From NCBI RefSeq assembly GCF_900109945.1, contig NZ_FOBX01000005.1:1-64000 (forward strand): a stretch of 64,000 bases of DNA, written 5' to 3'. Made by a program: the position numbers and the translations under genes. The notes under the pieces are model-generated. The model made no database searches. It worked only from the letters and a program-made list of their open reading frames with translations, and had not been told where the DNA came from. Source of the DNA: Bradyrhizobium sp. OK095 (GTDB taxonomy: Bacteria; Pseudomonadota; Alphaproteobacteria; Rhizobiales; Xanthobacteraceae). Within the stretch, counting starts at the first letter, position 1. Each line of letters starts with the position of its first letter. Shown here piece by piece: positions 1 through 8,921 of the stretch.

Positions 1-82
1 CTCCGCGCGCCGCCTCCACGCCAAATGCAAAGATCTATACCCAAGCCCCGTTCGGCACGCTTGACTTAAAAGCCCTCATATG

Positions 83-179
83 AGGGTGGGCAAAGCGAAG
101 CGTGCCCACCTTCTTTACGACGACGATTGAAGTGGTGGGCACGGCGCAAGAGCGCCTTTGCCCACCCTACGAAATCTCG
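83..179. repeat. Palindromic intergenic repeat, family A, copy 1 (left end shortened)
   Basis: The two halves are inverted: GGGTGGGCAAAGCG near 84 pairs with CCTTTGCCCACCC near 157-168, and internal GTGCCCACC (102-110) pairs with GGTGGGCAC (134-142). The same arrangement recurs at 31031-31140. Between the right arm and the TAG stop of the minus-strand chemoreceptor gene (180-182) lie only the bases CTACGAAATCTCG, which also match the second copy. It may act as a 3' structure for that gene. I infer a MITE- or REP-like element; no coding capacity. Confidence 0.75.
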
Positions 180-1865
180 CTACGCCGCTTGGCCGATGCT
201 GGCGGCTTCCTCTGCGGCGCGGCGCATGCTCGCCGACATTTCCTGGGTCACCGTGCTCTGCTCCTCGACCGCCGCGGCCGTTGACGAGACGTACTCGCTG
301 ACGCCCTGGATCGCACCCTTGATCTGCTCCAGCGCGGCGACGACGTCGACCGAGATGCCGTTGAGATTGCTGATCTCCTGCTCGATCCGGTCGGCGGCCT
401 GCTTGGCCTGGTTGGCGAGGTTCTTCACCTCGGACGCAACCACAGCAAAGCCGCGACCAGCTTCGCCGGCGCGCGCGGATTCGATGGTGGCATTCAGCGC
501 CAGCAAATTGATCTGACCGGTGATGTTGCCGATGAGCTGCACGATCGTGCTCATCGATTCCGCCGCCTGAGTCAGCCGATGCGCCTGCTGGTCAGCCACC
601 TCGACCTTGACGACGGCGGTCGACGCCGTCTCGCGCGAGCGGGTCATTGCCTCGGCGATCTCGCGTACCGAAGCGTTCAGCTCTTCGGCGCCGGCGGCGA
701 CCGATTCCATCATGCTGCGCACCTTCTCGCTGCGCTTGCGCGCGATCACCTGCGCCGTGGTGTCGGACGCGTATTTCACGACCTTGAACGGTTTGCCGTT
801 GAGATCGCGAATCGGATTGTAGGAGGCCTGGATGAACACCTGCCGGCCGCCCTTGCCGACGCGCTGATATTCGCCGGACTGGAATTCGCCGGCGTTCAGC
901 CTAGCCCAGAAGGCGCGATAAGCCTCGCCCTCGCGCTCATCAGCGCTCACGAACATGCTGTGATGCTTGCCGGCAATCTCGGACAACGTATAGCCGAGCG
1001 CGCCGAGGAAGTTCTCGTTGGCGGTCAAAACCTTGCCGTCCATATCGAACTCGATCACGGCCTGCGACTTGCCGATCGCCTCGATCTGCCCGGCGAAATT
1101 TGCATTCGTCAGCTTCTGCGCGCTGATGTCGGTGGCGAACTTCACCACCTTGAACGGCTTGCCGGCGTCGTCGAGGATCGGATTGTAGGAGGCGAGGATC
1201 CAGACCTCCTTAGCCCCCTTGCCGAAGCGCTTGTACTCGGCCGACTGGAATTCGCCGCGGGCAAGCTTCGCCCAGAACTCGCGGTAGGCGGCGCTGTCGC
1301 GCTCGCTTGCGCCCACGAACATTCGGTGATGCTGGCCCTGAATCTCGTCGAGACGATAGCCGACAGTGGCCAGGAAATTCTCGTTGGCGGTGATGATGGT
1401 GCCGTCCAGATTGAACTCGATCACGGCTTGCGCGCGGCCGATCGCGGAGATCTTGCCGGCATCCTCGAGGCTGCGGATTTTTCGCGTGGTGATGTCGGTG
1501 GCGAACTTGACGACCTTCACCGGCTTGCCGGCCTCGTCGATGATCGGATTGTAGGACGCCTGGATCCAGATCTCACGGCCGCCCTTGCCGAGCCGCTTGT
1601 ACTCGGCGGCTTGGTATTCGCCGCGGCCAAGACACGCCCAGAACTCGCGATAGGCCGCGCTGCCCCGCTCGTCCGGCGTCACGAACATGCTGTGGTGCTT
1701 GCCCTGGATCTCGTCGAGCCGGTAGCCCATCGCGCCCAAAAAATTCTGGTTGGCGGTGAGGATGGTGCCGTCCAGATTGAATTCGATCACCGCCTGGGAT
1801 TTCGAGAGCGCACTGACCTGAGCCATCGCCTCGCGCGCGGAAGATCTGCCTCGCCAAAAAGACAT
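180..1865 (-). CDS. Soluble chemoreceptor with three PAS domains and an MCP signalling domain
   Basis: The 561-residue product has three consecutive, very similar PAS units at about residues 15-135, 138-257 and 260-380. Each starts with a QAVIEF..DG..LTAN.NFL segment and ends with a [14 protein letters not shown] strand. A C-terminal methyl-accepting signalling domain follows (about 385-561), with the hairpin-tip sequence [17 protein letters not shown]. No signal peptide or membrane segment is visible, so it should be a cytoplasmic receptor that senses through PAS pockets (possibly flavin, heme or a small ligand; the cofactor cannot be told) and acts on CheA/CheW. The start at 1865 has a GGAAGGG ribosome site upstream. 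No che genes are nearby. The near-identity of the PAS units implies recent internal duplication. Confidence 0.9.
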   Translation of the reverse strand: MSFWRGRSSAREAMAQVSALSKSQAVIEFNLDGTILTANQNFLGAMGYRLDEIQGKHHSMFVTPDERGSAAYREFWACLGRGEYQAAEYKRLGKGGREIWIQASYNPIIDEAGKPVKVVKFATDITTRKIRSLEDAGKISAIGRAQAVIEFNLDGTIITANENFLATVGYRLDEIQGQHHRMFVGASERDSAAYREFWAKLARGEFQSAEYKRFGKGAKEVWILASYNPILDDAGKPFKVVKFATDISAQKLTNANFAGQIEAIGKSQAVIEFDMDGKVLTANENFLGALGYTLSEIAGKHHSMFVSADEREGEAYRAFWARLNAGEFQSGEYQRVGKGGRQVFIQASYNPIRDLNGKPFKVVKYASDTTAQVIARKRSEKVRSMMESVAAGAEELNASVREIAEAMTRSRETASTAVVKVEVADQQAHRLTQAAESMSTIVQLIGNITGQINLLALNATIESARAGEAGRGFAVVASEVKNLANQAKQAADRIEQEISNLNGISVDVVAALEQIKGAIQGVSEYVSSTAAAVEEQSTVTQEMSASMRRAAEEAASIGQAA

Positions 1866-2171
1866 AAAAGAAACCCTTCCAAAGGACCGGACGATGCGCG
1901 GTTTGACCGCTCGAATGTTTCGTTCCGGTCGTCGCTAACGCGCCTTCCGCGCCTGAAAGGTGTCTTATGATTGCTAACCTTTCCTTAAAATGGAAATATT
2001 TCAAATACTTAGACAACTCAGAGGTTGCAATTTGATGCATCTGCTTCAAGAAGCGGGCGCGAGAGCTTTTGCCGATTCCCGTGCACGTAGAATTACGGGG
2101 CCGATCGTGCGCCTGTCGAGAAATCAAACTTGGACTGGTTCGACCGTGGCGGAACCGACTAAGCTGATTCG
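1866..2171. other. Divergent intergenic region between the chemoreceptor and tsaB
   Basis: This 306-bp gap separates two divergent genes and should hold both promoters. It has a clear A+T-rich stretch at about 1965-2015, unlike the surrounding GC-rich DNA. I see no convincing paired -35/-10 boxes, no RNA gene and no repeat. Confidence 0.4.
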
Positions 2172-2867
2172 ATGCTGATCCTTGCCATCGATACCGCGCT
2201 GGAGGCGTGCGCGGCCGCCGTGCTCGACACCGACGCCGGCCAGCTCCTTGCGCAGGAGCAGTTGCTCATGAAGCGCGGCCACGCCGAAGCGCTGATGCCG
2301 ATGATCGCGCGCGTGATGCAATCGGCCGACCTCGCCTTCACGGCGCTCGACCGCATCGCCGTCACCGTCGGCCCCGGAAGTTTTACCGGCCTTCGCGTTG
2401 GCATCTCGGCGGCGCGCGGCCTTGCGCTCGCGGCGAAGCGGCCCGCTGTCGGCCTGACGACGCTATCCGCCTATGCCGCCACCGTCGTCGGTCAGAGCGG
2501 AACGGCGCCTGTGATCTCGGCGATCGATGCGCGGCACGATCACGTCTATTTCCAGATCGTCGCCGGCGACGGCAGCCAGCTGGTGCGGCCGGGCGTCGCG
2601 TCCATCGACGAAGCGATCGCGGCCTCGCAATTCGGGGCGCCGCATCTGGTCGGCAACGCCGCAAAAATCCTTGCCGATCGCTGGCCGAAGGATGGGCCGC
2701 AGCCGGTTGCGGTCAACGACCAACCCGCCCCCGACATCAGCTGGGTCGCCTGGCTCGGCGCCGCGGCCAATCCCGAGACCACGCCGGCGCGGCCGTTCTA
2801 TCTGAAGGCGCCCGACGCAAAACCGGCGCGACTTCCGCCGCTCGCAGTACAAGCCGCAAGCTCATGA
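2172..2867 (+). CDS. tsaB: tRNA threonylcarbamoyladenosine biosynthesis protein TsaB
   Basis: TsaB is the inactive paralogue and partner of TsaD in the complex that makes t6A at position 37 of ANN-decoding tRNAs. The 231-residue protein starts with the ASKHA-fold strand MLILAIDTALEACAAAV. It carries the family signature TVGPGSFTGLRVGISAARGL at about residues 66-85 and the LTTLSAYA segment after it. Length is normal for the family. It overlaps rimI by 4 nt (ATGA), the classic tsaB-rimI pairing. The TsaE partner is also in this window, fused to a kinase at 53363-54889. The ribosome site is weak. Confidence 0.95.
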   Translation: MLILAIDTALEACAAAVLDTDAGQLLAQEQLLMKRGHAEALMPMIARVMQSADLAFTALDRIAVTVGPGSFTGLRVGISAARGLALAAKRPAVGLTTLSAYAATVVGQSGTAPVISAIDARHDHVYFQIVAGDGSQLVRPGVASIDEAIAASQFGAPHLVGNAAKILADRWPKDGPQPVAVNDQPAPDISWVAWLGAAANPETTPARPFYLKAPDAKPARLPPLAVQAASS

Positions 2868-3349
2868 TGAGATGGTTGTCGGAATGGTGGCGCGGCGGCA
2901 CCGCCGCCGTCGAGCCCGCCTCCGCGCGCGATGCCGCACGGCTCGCACAGCTTCACGGCGCCTCCTTCGCGCATGGCTGGGGCGAAGGCGAATTCGAGAC
3001 CATGCTCAGCGAGCGCAACACGCTCGTGCATCGGTTGCGCCTTGGCCGCAAGACGATCGGCTTTGCGGTGTCGCGGATCGGCGCGGACGAAGCGGAAATC
3101 CTCTCGATTGCGGTCGACCAGGCCCATCGCGGCCGCGGCCTGTCCCGCACGCTGCTGATGACCCATCTCGGCCATCTCGCAGGGCGCGGCGTGCGCATCA
3201 TATTTCTCGAAGTCGAGGAGAATAACCAGCCGGCGCGGCGGCTCTACGACCGGGCCGGATTCATGGTGGTCGGGCGCCGCGAACGCTACTATAAGCAGCC
3301 GAACGGGGAACAATTGAACGCACTTCTGATGCGCCGTGACTTGTCGTAA
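2864..3349 (+). CDS. rimI: Ribosomal protein bS18 N-alpha-acetyltransferase RimI (GNAT)
   Basis: This 161-residue GNAT protein would acetylate the N terminus of ribosomal protein S18. The acetyl-CoA binding loop reads HRGRGLSRTLL, preceded by the strand ILSIAVDQ. The C-terminal part has the usual FLEVEENNQPARRLYDRAGF segment and ends with a Y-Y-bearing tail. I chose the ATG at 2864 because it overlaps the tsaB stop as ATGA; a much longer open frame exists upstream but it is antiparallel shadow inside tsaB. A second ATG follows directly at 2867. Substrate specificity is assigned from the tsaB neighbourhood and family resemblance. Confidence 0.88.
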   Translation: MMRWLSEWWRGGTAAVEPASARDAARLAQLHGASFAHGWGEGEFETMLSERNTLVHRLRLGRKTIGFAVSRIGADEAEILSIAVDQAHRGRGLSRTLLMTHLGHLAGRGVRIIFLEVEENNQPARRLYDRAGFMVVGRRERYYKQPNGEQLNALLMRRDLS

Positions 3350-3387
3350 TATTGATGGCAGAAAGCGCCCCCTCAGGCAGACAACAC

Positions 3388-3843
3388 ATGACTGGACTTA
3401 AATCTTCCCCCGCATCCAAGGCGTCCGGCATCGAAAGCCGCTGTGCCGCCACCGGCATGCGCATGACCGAGCAGCGCCGTGTCATCGCCCGCGTGCTCGC
3501 GGAGGCGGTCGACCATCCCGATGTCGAGGAATTGTACCGCCGCTGTGTCGCGGTCGACGACAAGATCTCGATCTCGACCGTGTATCGCACCGTCAAACTG
3601 TTCGAGGATGCCGGCATCATCGAACGCCATGATTTCCGCGAGGGCCGTGCGCGCTACGAGACGATGCGCGACAGCCATCACGACCACCTCATCAATCTGC
3701 GCGACGGCAAGGTGATCGAGTTCACCTCCGAAGAGATCGAGAAACTTCAGGCGGAGATCGCCCGCAAGCTCGGCTACAAGCTGGTCGATCACCGGCTCGA
3801 GCTCTATTGCGTCCCGCTCGACGACGACAAGCCGACGTCATAA
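3388..3843 (+). CDS. mur: Fur-family metalloregulator, Mur type (manganese/iron responsive)
   Basis: A 151-residue Fur-family repressor. A winged helix lies at about residues 18-85 (MRMTEQRRVIARVL, then STVYRTVKLFEDAGII). A metal-binding dimerisation domain follows with the HHDH motif and a second histidine in KLVDHRLELYC. In Bradyrhizobium and other rhizobia the Fur orthologue responds mainly to manganese and is called Mur; in B. japonicum it binds the irr promoter. A matching candidate operator is at 34163-34185 in this window. Starts at TTG 3352 or ATG 3355 are open, but the ATG at 3388 gives the family's usual N terminus and has AGGCAG upstream. It follows rimI closely and may be co-transcribed. 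Confidence 0.9.
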   Translation: MTGLKSSPASKASGIESRCAATGMRMTEQRRVIARVLAEAVDHPDVEELYRRCVAVDDKISISTVYRTVKLFEDAGIIERHDFREGRARYETMRDSHHDHLINLRDGKVIEFTSEEIEKLQAEIARKLGYKLVDHRLELYCVPLDDDKPTS

Positions 3844-3846
3844 GTG

Positions 3847-3892
3847 GCATGATCTTGTCGGAAAACCGCTTCACACTTTTCCGGATCATGCC
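3847..3892. repeat. Palindromic repeat, family B (REP-like), copy 1
   Basis: GCATGATC at 3847 pairs with GATCATGC at 3884-3891. The interior contains TGTCGGAAAACCGCTTC and CACTTTTCCGG, which also pair imperfectly. An almost identical copy is at 22605-22653. Elements of this kind are very common between Bradyrhizobium genes. This copy ends 4 nt before the GTG start of the next gene, so it replaces the normal ribosome-site region. Confidence 0.85.
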
Positions 3893-3895
3893 TTA

Positions 3896-4576
3896 GTGCC
3901 TGTCGACCTCATCATCTTCGACTGCGACGGCGTGCTCGTGGACAGCGAGGTGATTTCCTGTCGTGCGCATGCGGATGTGCTGACGCGACACGGCTATCCG
4001 ATCACGTCGGAGCAGGTGCTGGTCCGCTTCCTCGGCGTGTCCGAGAAGGACGCGCGGCGGATGGTCGAGCAGGAAATCGGCCGCAGTCTCCCGGACGATC
4101 TGGAGAGCCAAGTGAGTGCAGCCACGCTGCAATTTTATGCCAGCGATTTGCAGCCGATCACCCATGTCGCTGCCGCGATCCGCGCGATCGATTTGCCAAA
4201 ATGCGTGGCATCGAGCGGCACGCCGGAGAAGATCCATCACGGGCTGACCTGCGCCGGGCTGTATGACTTGCTCGCTCCGAACATTTTTTCGGCGAGCCAG
4301 GTCGCACGCGGCAAGCCCGCGCCCGATCTGTTTCTGTTTGCCGCGAAACAAATGAGAGTCGCTCCCGAGCGGTGCGTCGTGATCGAGGACAGCGTCCCCG
4401 GGGTCACCGGTGCGCACGCCGCCGGGATGACCGTGCTCGGCTTTCACGGCGGCAGCCACTGCCCGCCCGGCCACGCCGACAGGCTGCGGGCAGCAGGCGC
4501 CGGATTGACCTTTGACGATATGCGGCAATTGCCGGAACTGGTCCGGCGGGCCGCGACGGACGCTCCGGCAGGTTGA
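3896..4576 (+). CDS. HAD-superfamily phosphatase (beta-phosphoglucomutase/sugar-phosphate phosphatase-like)
   Basis: The 226-residue protein has all four HAD motifs: DCDGVLVDSE (nucleophile and general acid Asp, residues 9 and 11), the SSGTPEK Ser motif near 104, the Lys of GKPAPD near 139, and IEDSVPGV near 162. A helical cap follows motif I, giving subfamily IA. It resembles 6-phosphogluconate or sugar-phosphate phosphatases of the YieH/GPH type, but the substrate cannot be read from sequence. The GTG at 3896 is the first start codon in an open frame that runs through the upstream repeat, and no Shine-Dalgarno sequence precedes it. It lies between mur and miaB. Confidence 0.85.
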   Translation: MPVDLIIFDCDGVLVDSEVISCRAHADVLTRHGYPITSEQVLVRFLGVSEKDARRMVEQEIGRSLPDDLESQVSAATLQFYASDLQPITHVAAAIRAIDLPKCVASSGTPEKIHHGLTCAGLYDLLAPNIFSASQVARGKPAPDLFLFAAKQMRVAPERCVVIEDSVPGVTGAHAAGMTVLGFHGGSHCPPGHADRLRAAGAGLTFDDMRQLPELVRRAATDAPAG

Positions 4577-4593
4577 TTTTGGTCCTCTCGCAA

Positions 4594-4690
4594 TCATTCC
4601 GGGGCATGCGTAAACCCGCATGAGGGGCGGAATCTCGGCCAAAACCTCCGGATTCCGGGTTCGCTCGCGCCGCGAGCGCCCCGGAATGAC
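4594..4690. repeat. Palindromic intergenic repeat, family C
   Basis: CATTCCGGGG at about 4595 is inverted against CCCCGGAATG at about 4679-4688. An inner GGAATCTCGG / CCGGATTCC pair and GCTCGCGCCGCGAGC hairpin fill the middle. It occupies most of the 195-bp gap between the HAD gene and miaB. Sequences like this recur in Bradyrhizobium genomes; I see only one clear copy in this window. Confidence 0.65.
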
Positions 4691-4771
4691 GATCCAAACG
4701 GCTCCCTTCGCTGGATTTTCGCCCCTCCAGCCTATATCTGAGGGTCGTCCTCCACCTCAATTCCGGGTTCC

Positions 4772-6166
4772 ATGAAGCCGCCGCGCAAGCTGCACATCAA
4801 ATCATATGGCTGCCAGATGAACGTCTACGATGCCCAGCGCATGGTGGACACGCTGGCTCCGGAAGGATTCGTGGAGACGGCCAACGCCGAGGACGCCGAC
4901 CTCGTCATCCTGAACACCTGCCATATCCGCGAGAAGGCCTCAGAAAAGGTCTATTCCGAGCTCGGGCGCTTACGCGTCGCCAAGGACGAGGCCGCGCGCA
5001 ACGGCCGCGCGATGCAGATCGCGGTCGCGGGCTGCGTGGCGCAGGCCGAAGGTGGGGAGATCACACGCCGCGCGCCTGCCGTCGACGTCGTGGTCGGTCC
5101 GCAGAGCTATCATCACCTTCCGGAGCTTTTGAAGCGCGCGCGCGACGAAGGCCGCGCGATCGAGACCGAGTTTCCCGCCGCGGACAAGTTCGGCTTCCTG
5201 GCCCAGCCGAAACCCGATGCGATCCGCGCGCGCGGCATTTCCGCGTTCGTCACCGTGCAGGAAGGCTGCGACAAATTCTGTACCTTCTGCGTCGTGCCGT
5301 ACACGCGGGGCTCGGAAGTCTCGCGTCCCGTGACCAAGATCGTCGACGACGTGAAGCGGCTCGCCGACAACGGCGTGCGCGAGCTCACGCTGATCGGGCA
5401 GAACGTCAACGCCTATCATGGCGAGGGGCCTGACGGAAAAACCTGGCCGCTTGGCCGATTGCTCGAACATCTGGCGAAAATTCCCGGCATTGCGCGGCTG
5501 CGCTATTCGACCAGCCATCCCGGCGACGTCGATGACAGTTTGATTGCGGCTCATCGCGATCTCGGCGAGCTGATGCCGTTCGTGCACCTGCCGGTACAGT
5601 CGGGTTCGGACCGGATTCTTTCCGCTATGAACCGGAAGCATACCGCCGATGATTATCGAGGAGTTATCGACCGTTTCCGGTCCGCGCGCCAAGACATTGC
5701 TTTTTCATCAGATTTTATCGTGGGCTTCCCTGGCGAAAGCGAGCAAGATTTTCTCGCCACTCTCGCGCTTGTCACGCAAATCGGCTACGCTGCTGCATAT
5801 TCGTTCAAATACTCCGCCCGGCCGGGAACGCCGGCCGCGGATATGCAGGAGACGGTGCCCCCCGCCGAGATGGACCAGCGATTGGAGCGGCTCCAGGAAC
5901 TGATCGACAGCCAGCAATCGGCCTTCAACAAGGCTGCGATTGGCTCAACGGTGGACGTGCTGTTCGAACGTCCGGCCCGCAAGGACGGCCAGATCGTCGG
6001 CCGCACCGCATTCCTGCAGCCCGCCCATGTAATGGCCTCGCCCGACATCATCGGACAAATCCTGCCCGTGCGCATCGACAGCCTCGAGCGCTACAGCTTC
6101 CTCGGCGAGCTCGTGACGCCGCGCAACGCGCGCGAGCCCGCTTTATCGCAAGCCAGTGGAGCCTGA
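4772..6166 (+). CDS. miaB: tRNA-2-methylthio-N6-dimethylallyladenosine synthase MiaB
   Basis: MiaB is a radical-SAM methylthiotransferase that converts i6A37 to ms2i6A37 in tRNAs reading UNN codons. The 464-residue product has the N-terminal UPF0004 domain with cluster cysteines at 14 (YGCQMN), 50 (LNTCHIREK) and near 88 (AGCVAQAE). The radical-SAM motif CDKFCTFC has cysteines at 166, 170 and 173. The C-terminal TRAM domain begins around residue 380 (STVDVLFE). Length is typical. It starts the miaB-phoH-ybeY-corC-lnt run that is conserved in rhizobia, and its end overlaps the possible upstream starts of phoH. Confidence 0.97.
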   Translation: MKPPRKLHIKSYGCQMNVYDAQRMVDTLAPEGFVETANAEDADLVILNTCHIREKASEKVYSELGRLRVAKDEAARNGRAMQIAVAGCVAQAEGGEITRRAPAVDVVVGPQSYHHLPELLKRARDEGRAIETEFPAADKFGFLAQPKPDAIRARGISAFVTVQEGCDKFCTFCVVPYTRGSEVSRPVTKIVDDVKRLADNGVRELTLIGQNVNAYHGEGPDGKTWPLGRLLEHLAKIPGIARLRYSTSHPGDVDDSLIAAHRDLGELMPFVHLPVQSGSDRILSAMNRKHTADDYRGVIDRFRSARQDIAFSSDFIVGFPGESEQDFLATLALVTQIGYAAAYSFKYSARPGTPAADMQETVPPAEMDQRLERLQELIDSQQSAFNKAAIGSTVDVLFERPARKDGQIVGRTAFLQPAHVMASPDIIGQILPVRIDSLERYSFLGELVTPRNAREPALSQASGA

Positions 6167-6170
6167 ACCC

Positions 6171-7229
6171 TTGCCCAAAAGTGCATCGGATTCGTCTTCT
6201 TCTATTGCTCCCAGCCGCAAATTTGATCGCGACATGCAAGTTCCGCCCGAAACCCAGGTCGTCATCGACTTCGACGACAACCGCGCCGCGTCCGCGCTGG
6301 TCGGCCCCTATGGCCAGCATCTGGCGCAGATCGAGCGGCGGCTCGGTGTCGTGGTCGACTCCAAGGGCAACCACATCACCATCGGCGGCTCACGCGACGG
6401 CTGCGACGCCGCCCGCCGCGTGCTGGAGACGCTCTACGCCCAGGCGGTGAAGGGACAGGACCTCGACCAGGGCGAGGTCGAAGGCGCGATCCGCGCCGTG
6501 ATCGCCCAAGGCTCGCTGTTCGAGTTCGACGCCAAATCGGCCAAATCGAGCTTCGACAGTATCAATTTGCGCAAGCGCCCGGTGCGCGCACGCACCGCCG
6601 CGCAGAATTCCTACATAAGCGCGCTGAAGCGGCATGAGCTGGTGTTCGGCGTCGGCCCGGCCGGTACCGGCAAGACCTGGCTCGCCGTCGCGCATGCCGC
6701 CCAACTGTTCGAGCGCAAGGAAGTCGACAAGATCATCCTGTCGCGCCCGGCGGTGGAAGCCGGCGAGCGGCTCGGCTTCTTGCCCGGCGATCTCCGCGAG
6801 AAGGTCGATCCTTATCTTCGCCCGATCTACGACGCGCTCTACGACCTCATGGATGCACGCATCGTCGAGCGCGCGCTCCAGACCGGCGAGATCGAGATCG
6901 CGCCGCTCGCTTTCATGCGCGGCCGCACGCTGACCAACGCCGCCATCATCCTGGACGAGGCGCAGAACACCACATCGATGCAGATGAAGATGTTTTTGAC
7001 ACGTTTGGGCGAGAACAGCCGCATGATCGTGACGGGCGATCCATCGCAGATCGACCTGCCGAACGGCCAGACCTCGGGCCTCGCCGAGGCGACGCGCCTG
7101 CTCAACGGTGTCGAAGGCATTGCGCAAGTTCATTTCAAAGCCGAAGACGTGATCCGCCATGAACTCGTGGCACGAATCGTCTCTGCCTATGAAGGGCAGC
7201 CGCAGCGGCCGGCCGCCGGTAAATCCTGA
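6171..7229 (+). CDS. phoH: PhoH family ATPase (PhoH-like protein)
   Basis: This cytoplasmic P-loop protein has a KH-like N-terminal region followed by the PhoH ATPase core. Walker A is GVGPAGTGKT (about residue 160), then SRPAVEAGERLGFLPGD, Walker B ILDEAQNT and the sensor TGDPSQIDLP. PhoH proteins are RNA-linked ATPases or helicases; its invariable pairing with ybeY suggests a role in ribosome or RNA quality control. Start choice is uncertain. TTG at 6171 has GGAG about 9 nt upstream and gives 352 residues. GTG at 6156 overlaps miaB by 11 nt, and ATG at 6234 is a third option. Confidence 0.92.
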   Translation: MPKSASDSSSSIAPSRKFDRDMQVPPETQVVIDFDDNRAASALVGPYGQHLAQIERRLGVVVDSKGNHITIGGSRDGCDAARRVLETLYAQAVKGQDLDQGEVEGAIRAVIAQGSLFEFDAKSAKSSFDSINLRKRPVRARTAAQNSYISALKRHELVFGVGPAGTGKTWLAVAHAAQLFERKEVDKIILSRPAVEAGERLGFLPGDLREKVDPYLRPIYDALYDLMDARIVERALQTGEIEIAPLAFMRGRTLTNAAIILDEAQNTTSMQMKMFLTRLGENSRMIVTGDPSQIDLPNGQTSGLAEATRLLNGVEGIAQVHFKAEDVIRHELVARIVSAYEGQPQRPAAGKS

Positions 7230-7291
7230 CGAGACAACAGCCGGACCATAGGGGGCGCGGACATGTCGCCCCTTCGTTCCGAACAAAGACA

Positions 7292-7801
7292 ATGTCACAC
7301 CCCAACCTTCCCATGACCGAGGTCCTCGTCGTTGCCGATTGCTGGCAGCGCGAACCTGATTCCGAAGCCGTGATCCAGCGCGCAGTGGCGGCTGCCGCCG
7401 AATCTGTCGACGAAGACGTTGCCGACGCCGAAGTGGCGGTGATGCTGACCGACGATGCCGGTATCCGCACGCTCAACAGCAACTGGCGCGGCATCGACAA
7501 GCCGACCAACGTGCTGTCGTTTCCCGCGCTCCAGCCGGAGGGCGAATGGAAGCCGGGCGATGCGCCACGCATGCTCGGTGACATCGCGATCGCCTACGAG
7601 ACCATGCGGCGCGAGGCGGACGAGGAGCACAAGTCGTTCGAGCATCATTTGAGCCATCTCGCCGTGCACGGTTTCCTGCATCTGGTCGGCTACGACCACG
7701 AGAACGACGGCGACGCCGAGGAGATGGAGGCGCTGGAAACGCGGATCCTGGCTCATCTCGGCATCCCCGATCCCTATGCTGACCGCGCAGGGACGCACTG
7801 A
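7292..7801 (+). CDS. ybeY: Endoribonuclease YbeY (16S rRNA maturation)
   Basis: The 169-residue protein carries the zinc-binding motif HGFLHLVGYDH (H-x3-H-x5-H) near residues 129-139, which defines the YbeY metal-dependent RNase family. These enzymes act in 16S rRNA 3'-end maturation and 70S quality control, and in rhizobia YbeY also affects small-RNA regulation. The conserved NxxWRGIDKPTNVLSFP segment lies at about residues 60-77. It sits between phoH and the CBS-domain gene, the standard order. ATG 7292 is used; ATG 7313 is an internal alternative and neither has a strong ribosome site. Confidence 0.95.
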   Translation: MSHPNLPMTEVLVVADCWQREPDSEAVIQRAVAAAAESVDEDVADAEVAVMLTDDAGIRTLNSNWRGIDKPTNVLSFPALQPEGEWKPGDAPRMLGDIAIAYETMRREADEEHKSFEHHLSHLAVHGFLHLVGYDHENDGDAEEMEALETRILAHLGIPDPYADRAGTH

Positions 7802-7802
7802 G

Positions 7803-8921
7803 ATGCCGGATTCCGAACCGATCCACGACAATCCGCGCAACACGCCGAACCTGCCGGCCGTGGTGACGCCGGGCGAGGTCCTGCGACCGACCGCGGATGG
7901 CTGGCTGCTGCGCGCCATCCGCACGCTGTTCGGCTGGAAGGCGGGCTCGGTGCGAGACGATCTCCAGGTCGTGCTCGATGCCACGACGCCTGATGACACC
8001 GGTTTTTCGACCGTCGAGCGCACCATGCTGCGCAACATTCTCGGTCTGCACGAGCGCCGCATCGCCGACGTCATGGTGCATCGCGCCGACATCATCGCGG
8101 TGAGGCGCGACATCCCGCTCGGCGAATTGATGGGCCGCTTCGAGAGCGCCGGCCATTCGCGCCTTGTGGTCTACAACGAGACGCTCGACGATCCCGTCGG
8201 CATCGTCCACATCCGCGACCTGCTCACGTTCATGACCGCCCGCGCGCGCGTGTCGGACGTCACCAAGACCAAGCGCAAGAAACCACTGCCGTCCGGACTC
8301 GATCTGCGTACCGTCGATCTCGCGCTGCCGCTTGGCGACGCGCGCATCATCCGCAAGTTGCTCTATGTGCCGCCGTCGATGCGGGCGATCGACCTTTTGG
8401 CGCAGATGCAGGCCACGCGCATCCATCTGGCGCTGGTCGTCGACGAATATGGCGGCAGCGACGGGTTGGTTTCGCTGGAGGATATCGTCGAGCAGATCGT
8501 CGGCGAGATCGACGACGAGCACGACAGCGACGAGCCGCCCTCGATCGTGCGCCTGCCCGACAACGCCTTCATCGCCGATGCCCGTGCCAGCCTCGATGAC
8601 GTCCGCACCGTGATCGGTGCAGATTTCGTCACTGGCGAAGCCGGCGAGGAAGTCGAGACGCTGGGCGGTTATCTCGTCAGCTTCGTCGGACGCCTGCCGG
8701 TGCGCGGCGAGGTGATCTCGGGCCCCGGCCATTACGAGGTCGAAGTGCTCGATGCCGATCCGCGCCGGGTCAAGCGGTTGCGGATCTCGACCCGGAAGGA
8801 ACGCCCCGCACCGCGCACCCAGCGCGAGAGCCGTCGCCGCGATCCCGCACCGGAGAGCGGCCAGCCGCCGTCCAGCGACACGCCCGCCCCGCCGCCATCC
8901 GACAGGACTGGTCCGCAGTGA
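7803..8921 (+). CDS. corC: CBS-domain and CorC/HlyC-domain protein (CorC/TlyC family)
   Basis: A 372-residue protein with two CBS motifs at about residues 95-215 (MVHRADIIAV, then VPPSMRAIDLLAQMQ and LVVDEYGGSDGLVSLEDIVEQIVGEI) and a C-terminal CorC_HlyC transporter-associated domain at about 240-320. It lacks the N-terminal DUF21 membrane domain and so is the soluble form. Members of this family are linked to Mg2+/Co2+ efflux and sit before lnt in most proteobacteria. The proline-rich tail (about 325-372) looks disordered. ATG 7803 follows the ybeY stop directly; an in-frame ATG at 7776 lies inside ybeY. The stop overlaps the lnt start as GTGA. Confidence 0.9.
   Translation: MPDSEPIHDNPRNTPNLPAVVTPGEVLRPTADGWLLRAIRTLFGWKAGSVRDDLQVVLDATTPDDTGFSTVERTMLRNILGLHERRIADVMVHRADIIAVRRDIPLGELMGRFESAGHSRLVVYNETLDDPVGIVHIRDLLTFMTARARVSDVTKTKRKKPLPSGLDLRTVDLALPLGDARIIRKLLYVPPSMRAIDLLAQMQATRIHLALVVDEYGGSDGLVSLEDIVEQIVGEIDDEHDSDEPPSIVRLPDNAFIADARASLDDVRTVIGADFVTGEAGEEVETLGGYLVSFVGRLPVRGEVISGPGHYEVEVLDADPRRVKRLRISTRKERPAPRTQRESRRRDPAPESGQPPSSDTPAPPPSDRTGPQ

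Noticed and set aside
83..179. CRISPR or tandem repeat array
   Set aside because: The sequence is a single palindromic element with one more copy 31 kb away, not a spaced array.
579..1970. 463-codon plus-strand frame opposite the chemoreceptor
   Set aside because: Antisense shadow typical of high-GC coding DNA; the minus-strand product has clear PAS and MCP motifs.
2207..2863. Long in-frame extension of rimI through tsaB
   Set aside because: Arg/Ala-rich shadow of tsaB in another frame; the ATGA overlap at 2864 gives the right rimI start.
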